Assembly (NCBI GenBank): GCA_903862415.1 | Contig: CAIOYD010000041.1 | Location: 173,739 to 237,738, forward strand | DNA: 64,000 bases | Direction of reading: 5' to 3' | Source of the DNA: an uncultured Oxalobacteraceae bacterium | Lineage (GTDB): Bacteria; Pseudomonadota; Gammaproteobacteria; Burkholderiales; Burkholderiaceae_D | Shown: positions 33,038-42,030 of the stretch, piece by piece | How the letters are laid out: each line of letters opens with the position of its first letter | Numbering within the stretch: position 1 is the stretch's first letter | Notes under the pieces: model-generated | What the model saw: the letters and a program-made list of their open reading frames with translations, nothing else | What the model was told of the DNA's origin: nothing | Database searches by the model: none | Program-made: the position numbers and the translations under genes

Positions 33038-36022
33038 TCATTCTTTAACAGAGTCGGATTCAGAGTCGGATTCAGAGTCGGATTCTCTCTCAAAATCATT
33101 TAAATTTTTCCTTAGTGTTTTAATAAACAGTTTGATATCGCCAACAAAATTAATGTCTTTGGTTGAATCTTTCAAAACTACTTGCAATGTATTTGCGCCG
33201 TCTCTTTTTTTAATGCGACAGGAATTTCCCCGGAGATTTATGTCGATGAAATTTATTTCCTCATCGGCATAATCCACATTCATACTAATAACCGGCTCAA
33301 TAAATTCAAAAATATCTGCTTTTTCTGTTTCCAAAAACGACAAGTGGTTAAGTACGATGTCAAAAGAATGAGCAACTTTGTTCAGAAATTTTTGATCAGT
33401 TTGATTGATGATCTGGATCGCAATTTCAGGAGGATTTGCGGGGCTAATGGTTTTCGTTGGAGTTAAATCTTTGGGTGATGGGGGAACTTCATCTGGCAAG
33501 ACTTTTCTGATTGCTTCTTCCAGGCCTTTGAGCCCACCATCGATTTGGATTTGATATCCACCGGGTTCATCCGCATCCAGAAGGTCTGTTGCCAGCCTTA
33601 ACCTTTTTTTCAGTGGGGCTTGATTAATAATTTTTGTTTCTTCTGCTTTTTTATCCGTTGTTGCTATTGCTGATTTTATTGGTTGTTTTTTATTGCTGAG
33701 AGGTTTATTTTTTTGCCTTGAATTTTCAGGCACTATTGATGGTTTCTCGGTATCTTCAATAAAGTACAATTTTTGACCATCACGTTCTATCATTTTGTAT
33801 TTTTGTAAGTTGTCAGCATCTTTTTTTAATTCGTTATCTTCATCAGAGTTAACGTTGTTTTTTACAAAAGTTTCACCCTTTAAAAATGAATCAAGAAACG
33901 AATTGTTGCTCTGATCGAATGTTCTTTTTTTACCAGTTAATTGAAACAAACAGTCTATGGCTGTGTGATACAGACTACGGGGATGATAAATAACGTTTGC
34001 ATCTTCTTCGTCTGAGGAGTCGTCATTTTGGTTTTTAAGCGCATTGTTTGCAGGTGTAGGTAAACTAATTTTTTCCACTTCTTTCAATTTTTCTAATTTT
34101 TCCAAATTTTCCAATTCTTCCTCAAATTTTTTCTCAAGTGCGTTCAGTCCATCCGAAAAATAAATAGTTTTTTTGCGGTTGCCATCTATAAATTCTAAAC
34201 GGTTTAGAATTTTTTCAATTTTAGATTCGACAAAAACCAATCGTAGATTTCTAAGTTCAGATTCTTTTTTATCGTTATAATCATAATCATATGTTGTATA
34301 TGTTGCTGATTCGTCCACATATGTATATGGATGATTAAGTGCTTCTGAAAATTTTTCCCTCCCAAATGATTTGATAGCAAAAATAATCAACTTTGTTTGT
34401 TCTTGTTTAGAATGCTCTCGTTGTTTTTGCGGTTGAATTTTTTGTGACTCTTGTTTTTTTTCTGCTTTAATTTGTTTTTTTTGTTCTTTTTGTTCAATTT
34501 GTTCAATTTGTTCTTTTTGTTCAATTTGTTCTTTTTTCTTGTATCTTTCCTCTAAATCGGATTTTGTCCAATTCGATGGTTCTTCAGATGGTTCTTTATA
34601 TTCCGATTTGTCTCCCAGATTTATTTCGTTATCCTTAGGTGTTTCGGCAGGGAAATTGTTTTTATCACTCAAACCAAGTTCCTCTACTTTTTCCTTAAAT
34701 GCCTCAAATCCACCAGAAAAATGCATTGATTCTGTAGTGCCTTGATATGTAAATTCTAAACTGCTTTTTTTATCGTTATTTTTTGATTCGATAATAACTA
34801 GTTGTAGTATGTGTCGTTGATTTATTTGTTCATTTCCATAGTTGTATTTAAGTGTTGTAGTTGTTACGCCTTCAATTTCTACTGGAATTGCGTTTTTAAT
34901 TTCTGTAAAAAAGGCACTACTTCCAAAGGTATTGAAAGCCTTCTTGATGAACTCTGTGGGCTCTTTATCGTAAAGTTCATTTTCCTTTTGTTTTACTAGT
35001 TCTTTTGTTGAAGGAGGTGTAGTTATTACTACGGAAGGATGTTGTTTGGATACCCATATTTTAATTTCTTCTTGGAACCGTTTGATCCCAGATGCCCAGT
35101 CAATTGGATATAATCTAGGTTTTTTGCTGTCTTTGTTATTAACCAGCCATAATTTATTTGTTGACGCTTGTGGTTGAGTTTCTAATTTTTCAATAAGGTG
35201 TAAGTCCCCAGCGTCAAAGTGGGCTGTTATGATATTTTCAGAGCCTTGCATGGCTATCTCTGCCTTTGCAAATTCTTCCAAAACCGGAAGCATACTATTC
35301 ACATCTGTATCCATATAAAGTCGATCGCATTTATAATTGGTATTTGCCATCAAAGCTACTGATATCAAACAGTCGTAGCAATTTTCAAGTGTTGGCTTAT
35401 TTTGTTTAGCCAATTCAGGGTCTGATTCACTTTCATCGGTTTCTGGGGAGGTATTAAGTTTAGTCGAACGTTTATCCTCGGTTAAAGTTTGTGACTCTTG
35501 ATCGCGCGGTGATTGCTGTTGCAAATTATCCAAGTCGCCTTCCCTTAAAAAATGTTCCAGCACAGGCATGTTTTTGTGTTCAGGATATCGGCCCAATAAT
35601 TGGCGAACCTCTCTATCATCTAATCCACATTTCAGGTAATTTTGCAGCAGGTTGGCTGCGATAGCACTTTGCAGTTGGTGGAATGAATCAAAATCCTCAA
35701 GCACTGCCATATAATTATCGTCATCATGGATAACTATTTTCCCATCACCATTTTGACTGAAAATAAAAGTCTCTGAATTGAAATTTAAAGAAAATGGCAG
35801 TTCTGGTTTTTCATCTAATGGTAAAGCAACCTGTTTAGCAAACTCAACAAATTCGCGCATCTTGGCTTCTTCATTACAAACAAGCCAGAGCTCATGCAGC
35901 CCCAGCGTCAGCATGCCGAGAAGAAGGCGCAACTGATCGTTTTGAAAATAGTGACCTGCGCTATTGATCATATTTTTGGGATGTGAAAAAGCCCTGTTCA
36001 GAGTATATATTGATATTGTCAT
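33038..36022 (-). CDS. Unknown-family protein E, 994-residue modular paralogue
   Basis: Shares the N-terminal signature with D (MTISIYTLNRAFS, hydrophobic segment 31-49, acidic helix). After that come divergent modules of about 80-110 residues, each a helix, beta-rich centre and a closing helix after a Gly or Asp: about 51-126, 240-325 (ending WASGIKRFQEEIKIW), 357-449 (FSGGFEAFKEKVEEL), 545-640 (FSDGLNALEKKFEEEL), 684-843 with an insert (IDGGLKGLEEAIRKV) and 866-975 (FVGDIKLFIKTLRKNL). Modules three and four are clearly related (LQLVIIESK / LRLVFVESK). Linkers are low-complexity: Glu/Gln/Lys repeats at about 497-545 and an SDSESD tail. Strongly AT-rich compared with neighbours. Function unknown; an exported or anchored effector-like or scaffold protein is only a guess. 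Confidence 0.72.
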   Translation of the reverse strand: MTISIYTLNRAFSHPKNMINSAGHYFQNDQLRLLLGMLTLGLHELWLVCNEEAKMREFVEFAKQVALPLDEKPELPFSLNFNSETFIFSQNGDGKIVIHDDDNYMAVLEDFDSFHQLQSAIAANLLQNYLKCGLDDREVRQLLGRYPEHKNMPVLEHFLREGDLDNLQQQSPRDQESQTLTEDKRSTKLNTSPETDESESDPELAKQNKPTLENCYDCLISVALMANTNYKCDRLYMDTDVNSMLPVLEEFAKAEIAMQGSENIITAHFDAGDLHLIEKLETQPQASTNKLWLVNNKDSKKPRLYPIDWASGIKRFQEEIKIWVSKQHPSVVITTPPSTKELVKQKENELYDKEPTEFIKKAFNTFGSSAFFTEIKNAIPVEIEGVTTTTLKYNYGNEQINQRHILQLVIIESKNNDKKSSLEFTYQGTTESMHFSGGFEAFKEKVEELGLSDKNNFPAETPKDNEINLGDKSEYKEPSEEPSNWTKSDLEERYKKKEQIEQKEQIEQIEQKEQKKQIKAEKKQESQKIQPQKQREHSKQEQTKLIIFAIKSFGREKFSEALNHPYTYVDESATYTTYDYDYNDKKESELRNLRLVFVESKIEKILNRLEFIDGNRKKTIYFSDGLNALEKKFEEELENLEKLEKLKEVEKISLPTPANNALKNQNDDSSDEEDANVIYHPRSLYHTAIDCLFQLTGKKRTFDQSNNSFLDSFLKGETFVKNNVNSDEDNELKKDADNLQKYKMIERDGQKLYFIEDTEKPSIVPENSRQKNKPLSNKKQPIKSAIATTDKKAEETKIINQAPLKKRLRLATDLLDADEPGGYQIQIDGGLKGLEEAIRKVLPDEVPPSPKDLTPTKTISPANPPEIAIQIINQTDQKFLNKVAHSFDIVLNHLSFLETEKADIFEFIEPVISMNVDYADEEINFIDINLRGNSCRIKKRDGANTLQVVLKDSTKDINFVGDIKLFIKTLRKNLNDFERESDSESDSESDSVKE
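33049..33084 (-). repeat. Three 12-bp tandem repeats coding the Ser/Asp/Glu tail of E
   Basis: CAGAGTCGGATT occurs three times without gaps and encodes the SDSESD pattern at the C-terminus. Copy number could vary by slippage. Confidence 0.9.
34463..34534 (-). repeat. Low-complexity Glu/Gln/Lys repeat inside E
   Basis: Imperfect short repeats (TTGTTC with T-rich spacers on the plus strand) encode KEQIEQ-like units at residues about 497-520, likely a coiled coil. Prone to slippage. Confidence 0.8.
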
Positions 36023-36370
36023 GATATTAAGCCTATTGATTCAGTTGAGTAATTACATAAACCTGATGAAAAACCAGAGCATCGTTGAATCGTTTAAAAA
36101 CAATACTGACTTCAACACGCTGGATCATCTGGATGAAATGTTAATTTTTTAATATTTCAATCCCCACTGCGGAAACCACTTATTAAACATATCACGCAGA
36201 TCTGATAAGGTTGGTCGGATGTTCGGCGTCGTTACCGTCAGTAGCCTGTGTGGCAGGGGCAGCAAATGTGCCGGGCTGGGCATTTATCTAGCGATCAATA
36301 AAACTTTCACAGAAAAGTCTTGCAGTGCCACTCAGGAGATATCCTTCAACCACTTTTAAAGTTGACGAAA
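36023..36370. other. 348-base gap between E and the first dctA
   Basis: Holds the leader of E, the element shared with D (36166-36190), and the leader of dctA. I looked for a sigma-54 promoter in front of dctA and found no GG-N10-GC pattern. Otherwise nothing recognisable. Confidence 0.5.
36166..36190 (-). promoter_or_regulatory. Upstream element shared by D and E (E copy)
   Basis: ACTGCGGAAACCACTTATTA and following bases; see the copy at 32653-32677. Confidence 0.5.
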
Positions 36371-37618
36371 ATGAAAAAACCATTTTATAAACTTCTGTAC
36401 ATACAAGTTATATTCGCTATTGTCTGCGGGATTATCCTTGGGGTAATGCAGCCTGATTTCGGGGTGGATTTAAAGCCCTTAGGTGACGGATTTATTAATC
36501 TCATCAAAATGATTATTGCACCGGTGATTTTTTGTACCGTGGTCAGCGGTATTGCTGGCATGCAGGACATGAAAAAAGTCGGGCGGGTAGGTGGTATTGC
36601 GCTGATTTATTTTGAAATTGTCTCGACTATTGCTTTGTTTGTCGGTTTGCTGGCGGCGGATATTATGCGCCCGGGCGAGGGGTTTAATGCCGATCTTTCG
36701 TCCATCGACATGAGTTCGATTGCGCAATATACCACGCAGGTACATATGCCGACGATGGTCGAGTTTTTTATGAATATCATTCCTAAAACCATGATTTCTG
36801 CTTTTGTGCACGGTGAAATTCTGCAGGTCTTGCTGGTGGCCGTTTTATTTGGAGTCGCTCTGGCTATTTTGGGTGAAAAGGGCAAGACGGTTTTGCATCT
36901 GATTGATGAGATCACCAAAGTGATTTTTGAAATCGTCGATATGATCATGAAAGTTGCACCTATAGGTGCGTTTGGCGCCATGGCTTTCACTATCGGTAAA
37001 TATGGACTGGCATCGCTGTTGCCGCTGGCTAAGCTGATCGGTTCTTTCTATCTGACTTGTTTCCTGTTTGTAGTGGTGGTGTTGGGTGTGATTTCCTGGA
37101 TGTCCGGGTTTTCGCTCTGGCGTTTTTTGGTGTATATCAAGCAGGAATTGCTGGTTGTATTGGGAACGAGTTCTTCGGAAAGCGCCTTGCCAGCACTTAT
37201 TGAGCGGTTGCAAAAAATGGGTTGTTCCAAATCGGTGGTGGGGTTGGTGGTACCTACCGGTTTTTCTTTTAATCTCGATGGCACCAATATTTACATGACT
37301 CTGGCGGCTGTTTTTATTGCTCAGGCCACCAATACGGATATCACTTTGGGTCAGCAATTGACTATCTTGCTGGTTGCGATGCTGACCTCCAAGGGGGCGG
37401 CCGGGGTGACCGGTTCTGGTTTTGTGACATTGGCAGCCACCCTGGCGGTTGTGCCAACCATTCCTGTGGCAGGCATTGCATTGATTTTGGGCATAGACCG
37501 CTTTATGAGCCAATGTCGTGCCATGACAAATTTCATCGGTAATGGTGTGGCAACAGTGGCCGTGGCTAAATGGGAAAAAGAAATCAATATGGCAACGATG
37601 AAGCGCGAACTCTCCTGA
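36371..37618 (+). CDS. dctA: C4-dicarboxylate/proton symporter DctA, copy 1
   Basis: DAACS-family transporter for succinate, fumarate and malate, with about eight to nine membrane helices. The ATG at 36371 gives [20 protein letters not shown], matching the start of copy 2; a further in-frame ATG at 36320 is less likely. Diagnostic motifs: [20 protein letters not shown], the serine-rich hairpin [10 protein letters not shown], the substrate and ion site [27 protein letters not shown] and [12 protein letters not shown]. 415 residues. A second, similar copy follows in the same direction after a terminator. Confidence 0.95.
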   Translation: MKKPFYKLLYIQVIFAIVCGIILGVMQPDFGVDLKPLGDGFINLIKMIIAPVIFCTVVSGIAGMQDMKKVGRVGGIALIYFEIVSTIALFVGLLAADIMRPGEGFNADLSSIDMSSIAQYTTQVHMPTMVEFFMNIIPKTMISAFVHGEILQVLLVAVLFGVALAILGEKGKTVLHLIDEITKVIFEIVDMIMKVAPIGAFGAMAFTIGKYGLASLLPLAKLIGSFYLTCFLFVVVVLGVISWMSGFSLWRFLVYIKQELLVVLGTSSSESALPALIERLQKMGCSKSVVGLVVPTGFSFNLDGTNIYMTLAAVFIAQATNTDITLGQQLTILLVAMLTSKGAAGVTGSGFVTLAATLAVVPTIPVAGIALILGIDRFMSQCRAMTNFIGNGVATVAVAKWEKEINMATMKRELS

Positions 37619-37643
37619 TTCTGGTTTTTTTATTTAAAGCACC

Positions 37644-37678
37644 CACGTAGCAGTCGCTGCGTGTGTGTTCTTTTTTTT
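37644..37678 (+). terminator. Terminator after dctA copy 1
   Basis: CACGTAGC / GCTGCGTG stem with one wobble and a 4-base loop, followed shortly by a long T-run (37669-37678). Confidence 0.75.
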
Positions 37679-37901
37679 ATATTCTCTCTGTACGGGCAGG
37701 ATTGCAGTGCCTATGCTGTTTATAACTGGCGTGCACTTATGCTGCCCTCAGGCAATTTTTTGCTTGATTTCACTTTGTTTTAAAACAATTTAAATTTTAA
37801 ATAAAATAAACTCCGGTGTATGATCCTTTTAAGCAATTAATTACAATAAATTTAAATGCTGCTCCGGAGATGTCATTCAAGCACTCTTACCATGGACTAA
37901 C

Positions 37902-39149
37902 ATGAAAAAACCATTTTATAAAATTCTGTATGTACAGGTGTTATTTGCTATTTTGTGTGGAATCATTATTGGTGTTGTGCAACCTAAATTGGGGGTGGAT
38001 TTAAAACCTCTGGGTGACGGGTTTATTAAGCTCATTAAAATGATTATTGCTCCAGTGATTTTTTGTACCGTAGTCAGTGGTATCGCCGGTATGCAGGATA
38101 TGAAAAAAGTAGGGCGCGTCGGTGGTAAAGCCTTACTGTATTTTGAAGTTGTTTCAACCATTGCTTTGTTCATCGGCTTGCTGGTTGCTAACGTCATCCG
38201 CCCGGGCGAAGGGTTTAATGCCGATTTGTCGACGGTCGATCTGAGTTCCATTGCGCAATTCACCACCAAAGCCCATTTGCCGACCACGGTGGAGTTTTTA
38301 CTCAACATCATTCCGGATACCATGGTGTCAGCCTTTGTACACGGTGATATTTTGCAGGTGTTGCTCATTGCCATCCTGTTTGGTGTGGCCCTGTCTATTC
38401 TGGGCGAAAAAGGTAAAGTTGTTCTGCACCTGATTGATGATCTGGCCAAAGCAATTTTCGCCGTTGTTAATTTAATCATGAAATTGGCACCTATCGGTGC
38501 TTTTGGTGCAATGGCGTTCACCATAGGTAAATATGGTATTGCTTCATTGTTGCCGTTAGCTAAGTTAATGGGCTCGTTTTATCTGACCTGTGGCTTGTTC
38601 GTGTTTTTGGTGCTTGGCTTGATAGCTAAGTTGACTGGTTTTTCCATCTGGCGTTTTCTGGTGTACATTAAAGAAGAGTTGTTGATTGTGCTCGGTACCA
38701 GCTCATCGGAAAGTGCCTTGCCGTCGTTGATGGAAAAATTGCAAAAAATGGGTTGTTCCAAATCGGTGGTTGGTTTGGTGGTACCTACCGGATATTCCTT
38801 TAATCTTGATGGCACCAATATTTACATGACCATGGCAGCTTTGTTTATTGCCCAGGCCACCAATACGGATTTAACCCTGGGACAACAGCTCACCATCTTG
38901 CTGGTGGCTATGCTGACTTCGAAAGGGGCGGCCGGTATTACCGGGTCCGGGTTTGTGACACTCGCAGCAACACTGGCAGTCGTGCCGACGATTCCTGTAG
39001 CAGGAATGGCGCTTATACTCGGTATTGACCGGTTTATGAGCGAATGTCGTGCCCTGACCAATTTTGTCGGCAATGGTGTGGCAACTGTGGTGGTCTCGAA
39101 ATGGGAAAATGAATTGGATGTAGAAAATATGAAACGTGAACTTTCTTAA
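37902..39149 (+). CDS. dctA: C4-dicarboxylate/proton symporter DctA, copy 2
   Basis: Same length (415 residues) and closely similar throughout to copy 1, including [37 protein letters not shown] and [12 protein letters not shown]. Differences are mostly conservative and collect in the variable loop around residues 100-140 (for example [18 protein letters not shown] against [18 protein letters not shown]). It has its own leader, alignable with that of copy 1, and its own terminator, so the copies can be regulated separately. A short reading frame (37870-37905) overlaps its start codon. Confidence 0.94.
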   Translation: MKKPFYKILYVQVLFAILCGIIIGVVQPKLGVDLKPLGDGFIKLIKMIIAPVIFCTVVSGIAGMQDMKKVGRVGGKALLYFEVVSTIALFIGLLVANVIRPGEGFNADLSTVDLSSIAQFTTKAHLPTTVEFLLNIIPDTMVSAFVHGDILQVLLIAILFGVALSILGEKGKVVLHLIDDLAKAIFAVVNLIMKLAPIGAFGAMAFTIGKYGIASLLPLAKLMGSFYLTCGLFVFLVLGLIAKLTGFSIWRFLVYIKEELLIVLGTSSSESALPSLMEKLQKMGCSKSVVGLVVPTGYSFNLDGTNIYMTMAALFIAQATNTDLTLGQQLTILLVAMLTSKGAAGITGSGFVTLAATLAVVPTIPVAGMALILGIDRFMSECRALTNFVGNGVATVVVSKWENELDVENMKRELS

Positions 39150-39169
39150 TCCTTTGCTTTAAAATACCC

Positions 39170-39210
39170 AGCAACAATGCAGTTTTTACTGTATTGTTGC
39201 TTTGGTTTTA
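39170..39210 (+). terminator. Terminator after dctA copy 2
   Basis: 14-bp stem AGCAACAATGCAGT (39170-39183) / ACTGTATTGTTGCT (39188-39201) with one wobble, 4-base loop, then a T-rich tail. Confidence 0.88.
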
Positions 39211-39290
39211 TGGGTTGCGATTGTGCTAATGAATTTGTACTGATTGCTGTTATTTTAAAAAAATGAATTTGCTTTTATCCTGATGATGTT

Positions 39291-41696
39291 ATGAAAATTT
39301 CACTTAAGTGGAAAGTGATCGCCATTTGCCTTGTGCTTGAAGCCATTGCCTTGTCGATTCTTGCCGGTGTCAATTTCAATATCAGCAATGGTTATCTGGA
39401 TCAGATCGCGCGCCAGCATCTGCAGCAACTGCAGTCCTGTATGTCCGAAGAGATACTTCACAGTAGCAATCAATTGCAGATTAAGTCGCTTGATTCTGTG
39501 CTGAGCAGCTGTCAGAGCCGCGACAGCGTTGCTTATGTGCTGTTGTTCGATGAAAATGGTGACCTGCTTAAACAAGCCGGCTGGAGTGGGACATTAGCGC
39601 CTGCCAGCATTTCACTGGTTTCCAAAGCCATTAAGTCGGTTCCCTGGGAAACTCCTCGCTTTGATACCTTCGAACCAGTTAATCTGCCTGGTTACAGCCA
39701 GTTTCTGTATGGCGGAACCACCACCTTCAAACCTCAGGCGCAGTGGGAGTTGATACAAAAAACCCTGGTGCTGTCACTGATCGCCATGCTGTTAAGCATT
39801 TTATTTTTCTGGTATTTAAGTCTCTGGCTGGGACGACATTTAAAAACACTGGAAAATGCGACTAAAGAAATTTTAAAAGGAAATTACGAAGTGTCGATTG
39901 ATTATCTTGATGATAATGAAATCGGACGGGTAGGTTTTGCCATCAATCTGATTACCGATACGCTGAAAAATGAAATTAAGGCCTTAAGAAAAAGTGAAGA
40001 GGGCGAACGTAAAACGGCTGAGCGCATGTTGAAAGTGATCGATTCGGTACCGGATTTTATGCTCTTAAGCCGTATGTCCGATGGCTATGTTATTTACGCC
40101 AATGCCGGTGTGGAAAATATGACCGGTTACCACTACGATGAGCTGGTTGGCAAAATCATGGATTCGGTCGATATTGGCTTAACGGTTGATCAACGACTGG
40201 AATGGCAGGAACAACTGCTTCAGCATGGCATGCTGACCAATTACGAAACCATCATTAAGCATAAAGATGGCAGCCTGATTAATGTGCTGGTTTCAGCTTC
40301 CTTACTTGATATTGATGAAGCCTCGCATGTACTGATTATCTGCCGTGATATTACTGATCGTAAGTTGGTGGAGGCTGCCGTTGCGCATGCTAACCGGCAA
40401 TTGAATTATGTATTGGATGCGGCTTCGGAAATCGCCATTATTGCGACCGATGTCAAAGGCACGGTGCAAATGTTTAATCGCGGCGCAGAAAAGATGCTTG
40501 GCTACCGTTCCAGAGAGCAAATTGGTACCCCGTGGCGCTTTGAAATTCATGATATGGATGAATTGGTTTCGCGTAGTAAAGAATTGAGCAAACAATTATC
40601 CCGTGAAGTTCCTATTAGCGATGTGCTGGTGGTGATCGCTGCCAAACAGGGGTCGGAAACCCGCAACTGGACCTTTATCTGCAAAAATGGCCAGCGCCTC
40701 AAAGTGTCGATGACTGTGACCCGGGTGCTCGATGGTGCCGGTAAAATTGTTGGATTTTTAGGTATTGCCCGCGATATTACTTTACAGTTGCAGGCTGAAC
40801 AAGCCTTGCAGGATTTAAATTATCAGCTGGAAATACGGGTTGAAGAACGTACCGCTGAATTGGAAGATACCAATAAAAATCTGGCACAAACCATGCATGA
40901 TTTGCAGCTGGCACAAACCGAGCTGGTCAGATCGGAAAAATTAACCGCTCTCGGTGATATTGTGGCCGTGGTGGCGCATGAAATTAATACCCCGATAGGC
41001 AATTGCCTGACAGTGGCGACGACCATGCGTGACCGTTCTAATGAACTGGCTGTTGAAATCGATGAAGGTACGATCCGGCGTTCGAGCTTAAGCCGCTATC
41101 TGGCCGATAATAAAACCGGAATGGATATTCTGATTCGCGGTCTGCACCGTTCCAGTGAGTTGATCAGCAATTTCAAACAGGTGGCCGTCGATCAGACCAG
41201 CGAACAACGCCGTACCTTTAAACTGAATCAGGTCATCAGTGAGGTTGTGGCTTTACTCATGCCTATGCTGCGTAAAACCCCGTACAAGCTGGAAATCACT
41301 ATTCCGGAAGATATTGTCATGGACAGTTTTCCGGGGCCGATTGAGCAAATTATTTCCAACCTGATTAATAATTCGGTGTTGCATGCTTTTGAAGGTGTTG
41401 ACACCGGAACCATGACCTTGACGGCCATCAGCCAGGGGCATTATGTTGCGCTGGAATTTTCGGATGATGGCAAGGGGATTCCAGAGAATCATTTGAACCG
41501 GATTTTCGATCCGTTCTTTACCACCAAGCTGGGACGGGGTGGAACTGGTCTGGGTCTCAATATTGTGCACAATATTGTGAAAAAAATGCTCGGTGGTCAG
41601 ATTGAAGTCAGCAGTCGGGCAGGTAAGGGCACAGCCTTTATGCTGTTGTTGCCATTGGTGGCGCCACCACGGTTGCTGCCGGAAAAACGCTCCTGA
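39291..41696 (+). CDS. PAS-containing hybrid-free sensor histidine kinase
   Basis: 801 residues. Helix 7-27, periplasmic sensor about 28-155, helix 158-181, HAMP about 182-235, PAS about 245-355, PAS about 370-500, coiled coil about 500-550, HisKA with H-box ALGDIVAVVAHEINTPIGN (His563), and HATPase (NLINNSVLHAF, FSDDGKGIPENH, FFTTKLGRGGTGLGLNIV). The HEINTPIG H-box type is common in large PAS kinases of beta- and gammaproteobacteria. No response regulator is adjacent, so the partner is unknown. It lies after two dctA copies, which makes a dicarboxylate-sensing role possible but unproven. Confidence 0.9.
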   Translation: MKISLKWKVIAICLVLEAIALSILAGVNFNISNGYLDQIARQHLQQLQSCMSEEILHSSNQLQIKSLDSVLSSCQSRDSVAYVLLFDENGDLLKQAGWSGTLAPASISLVSKAIKSVPWETPRFDTFEPVNLPGYSQFLYGGTTTFKPQAQWELIQKTLVLSLIAMLLSILFFWYLSLWLGRHLKTLENATKEILKGNYEVSIDYLDDNEIGRVGFAINLITDTLKNEIKALRKSEEGERKTAERMLKVIDSVPDFMLLSRMSDGYVIYANAGVENMTGYHYDELVGKIMDSVDIGLTVDQRLEWQEQLLQHGMLTNYETIIKHKDGSLINVLVSASLLDIDEASHVLIICRDITDRKLVEAAVAHANRQLNYVLDAASEIAIIATDVKGTVQMFNRGAEKMLGYRSREQIGTPWRFEIHDMDELVSRSKELSKQLSREVPISDVLVVIAAKQGSETRNWTFICKNGQRLKVSMTVTRVLDGAGKIVGFLGIARDITLQLQAEQALQDLNYQLEIRVEERTAELEDTNKNLAQTMHDLQLAQTELVRSEKLTALGDIVAVVAHEINTPIGNCLTVATTMRDRSNELAVEIDEGTIRRSSLSRYLADNKTGMDILIRGLHRSSELISNFKQVAVDQTSEQRRTFKLNQVISEVVALLMPMLRKTPYKLEITIPEDIVMDSFPGPIEQIISNLINNSVLHAFEGVDTGTMTLTAISQGHYVALEFSDDGKGIPENHLNRIFDPFFTTKLGRGGTGLGLNIVHNIVKKMLGGQIEVSSRAGKGTAFMLLLPLVAPPRLLPEKRS

Positions 41697-41711
41697 TTAT
41701 TGAATCTGGGT

Positions 41712-41915
41712 TCAATGCTGTTGCACATACAGCGCTTCCACCTTTTCGCGCGCCCACGGAGTGCGGCGTAAAAATTTCAGGCTCGATGCGATACTCGGAT
41801 CATGGGTAAAGCAGCGTATCGGAATAAGTTTCCCCATTTGTTCCCAGCCCAGTTCGCTGACGAGTTTGGTCAGTAGCTGTTCCAGAGTGATGCCTTGTAA
41901 TGGGTTGGGATTCAT
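41712..41915 (-). CDS. VF530-type small DNA-binding protein
   Basis: 67 residues from MNPNPLQGITLEQLLTKLV; the frame is open further upstream but that extension looks non-coding. Matches the VF530 family: LEQLLTKLVSELGWEQMG, IRCFTHDPSIASSLKFLRRTPWAREKVE. Members are small proteins described as DNA-binding on structural grounds; their role is not known. It converges on the histidine kinase gene with a 15-base gap. Confidence 0.88.
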   Translation of the reverse strand: MNPNPLQGITLEQLLTKLVSELGWEQMGKLIPIRCFTHDPSIASSLKFLRRTPWAREKVEALYVQQH

Positions 41916-41965
41916 GGCTAACTCTTTGCGAAAACTGTATTTTACCAAAGAAGGCCATCTCACAA

Positions 41966-42000
41966 GAAAAAATGCCCGATACTGGGGAAGTAGCGGGCAT
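41966..42000 (-). terminator. Terminator of the lysine catabolism operon
   Basis: On the minus strand: ATGCCCG (42000-41994), 15-base loop, CGGGCAT (41978-41972), then a T-run. It lies just after the aldehyde dehydrogenase gene. Confidence 0.85.
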
Positions 42001-42030
42001 AAAACGTGCAAAAATTTATTTCAGCATTAC

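Noticed and set aside
33049..33084. Short tandem repeats considered as a CRISPR-like array
   Set aside because: Units are 12 bases without spacers and code for a Ser/Asp/Glu tail.
36066..36152. 28-codon frame between E and dctA
   Set aside because: No ribosome site, no recognisable similarity, and it overlaps a region that looks regulatory.
36240..36270. Possible sigma-54 promoter before dctA copy 1 (TGGCAGGGGCAGC)
   Set aside because: The GG and GC pairs are not ten bases apart. A similar candidate before copy 2 (near 37728) also has the wrong spacing.
36845..37513. 222-codon open frame antisense to dctA copy 1
   Set aside because: Its residues (many His, Gln, Arg) are what the reverse of a membrane protein gene gives, and the plus-strand gene is certain.
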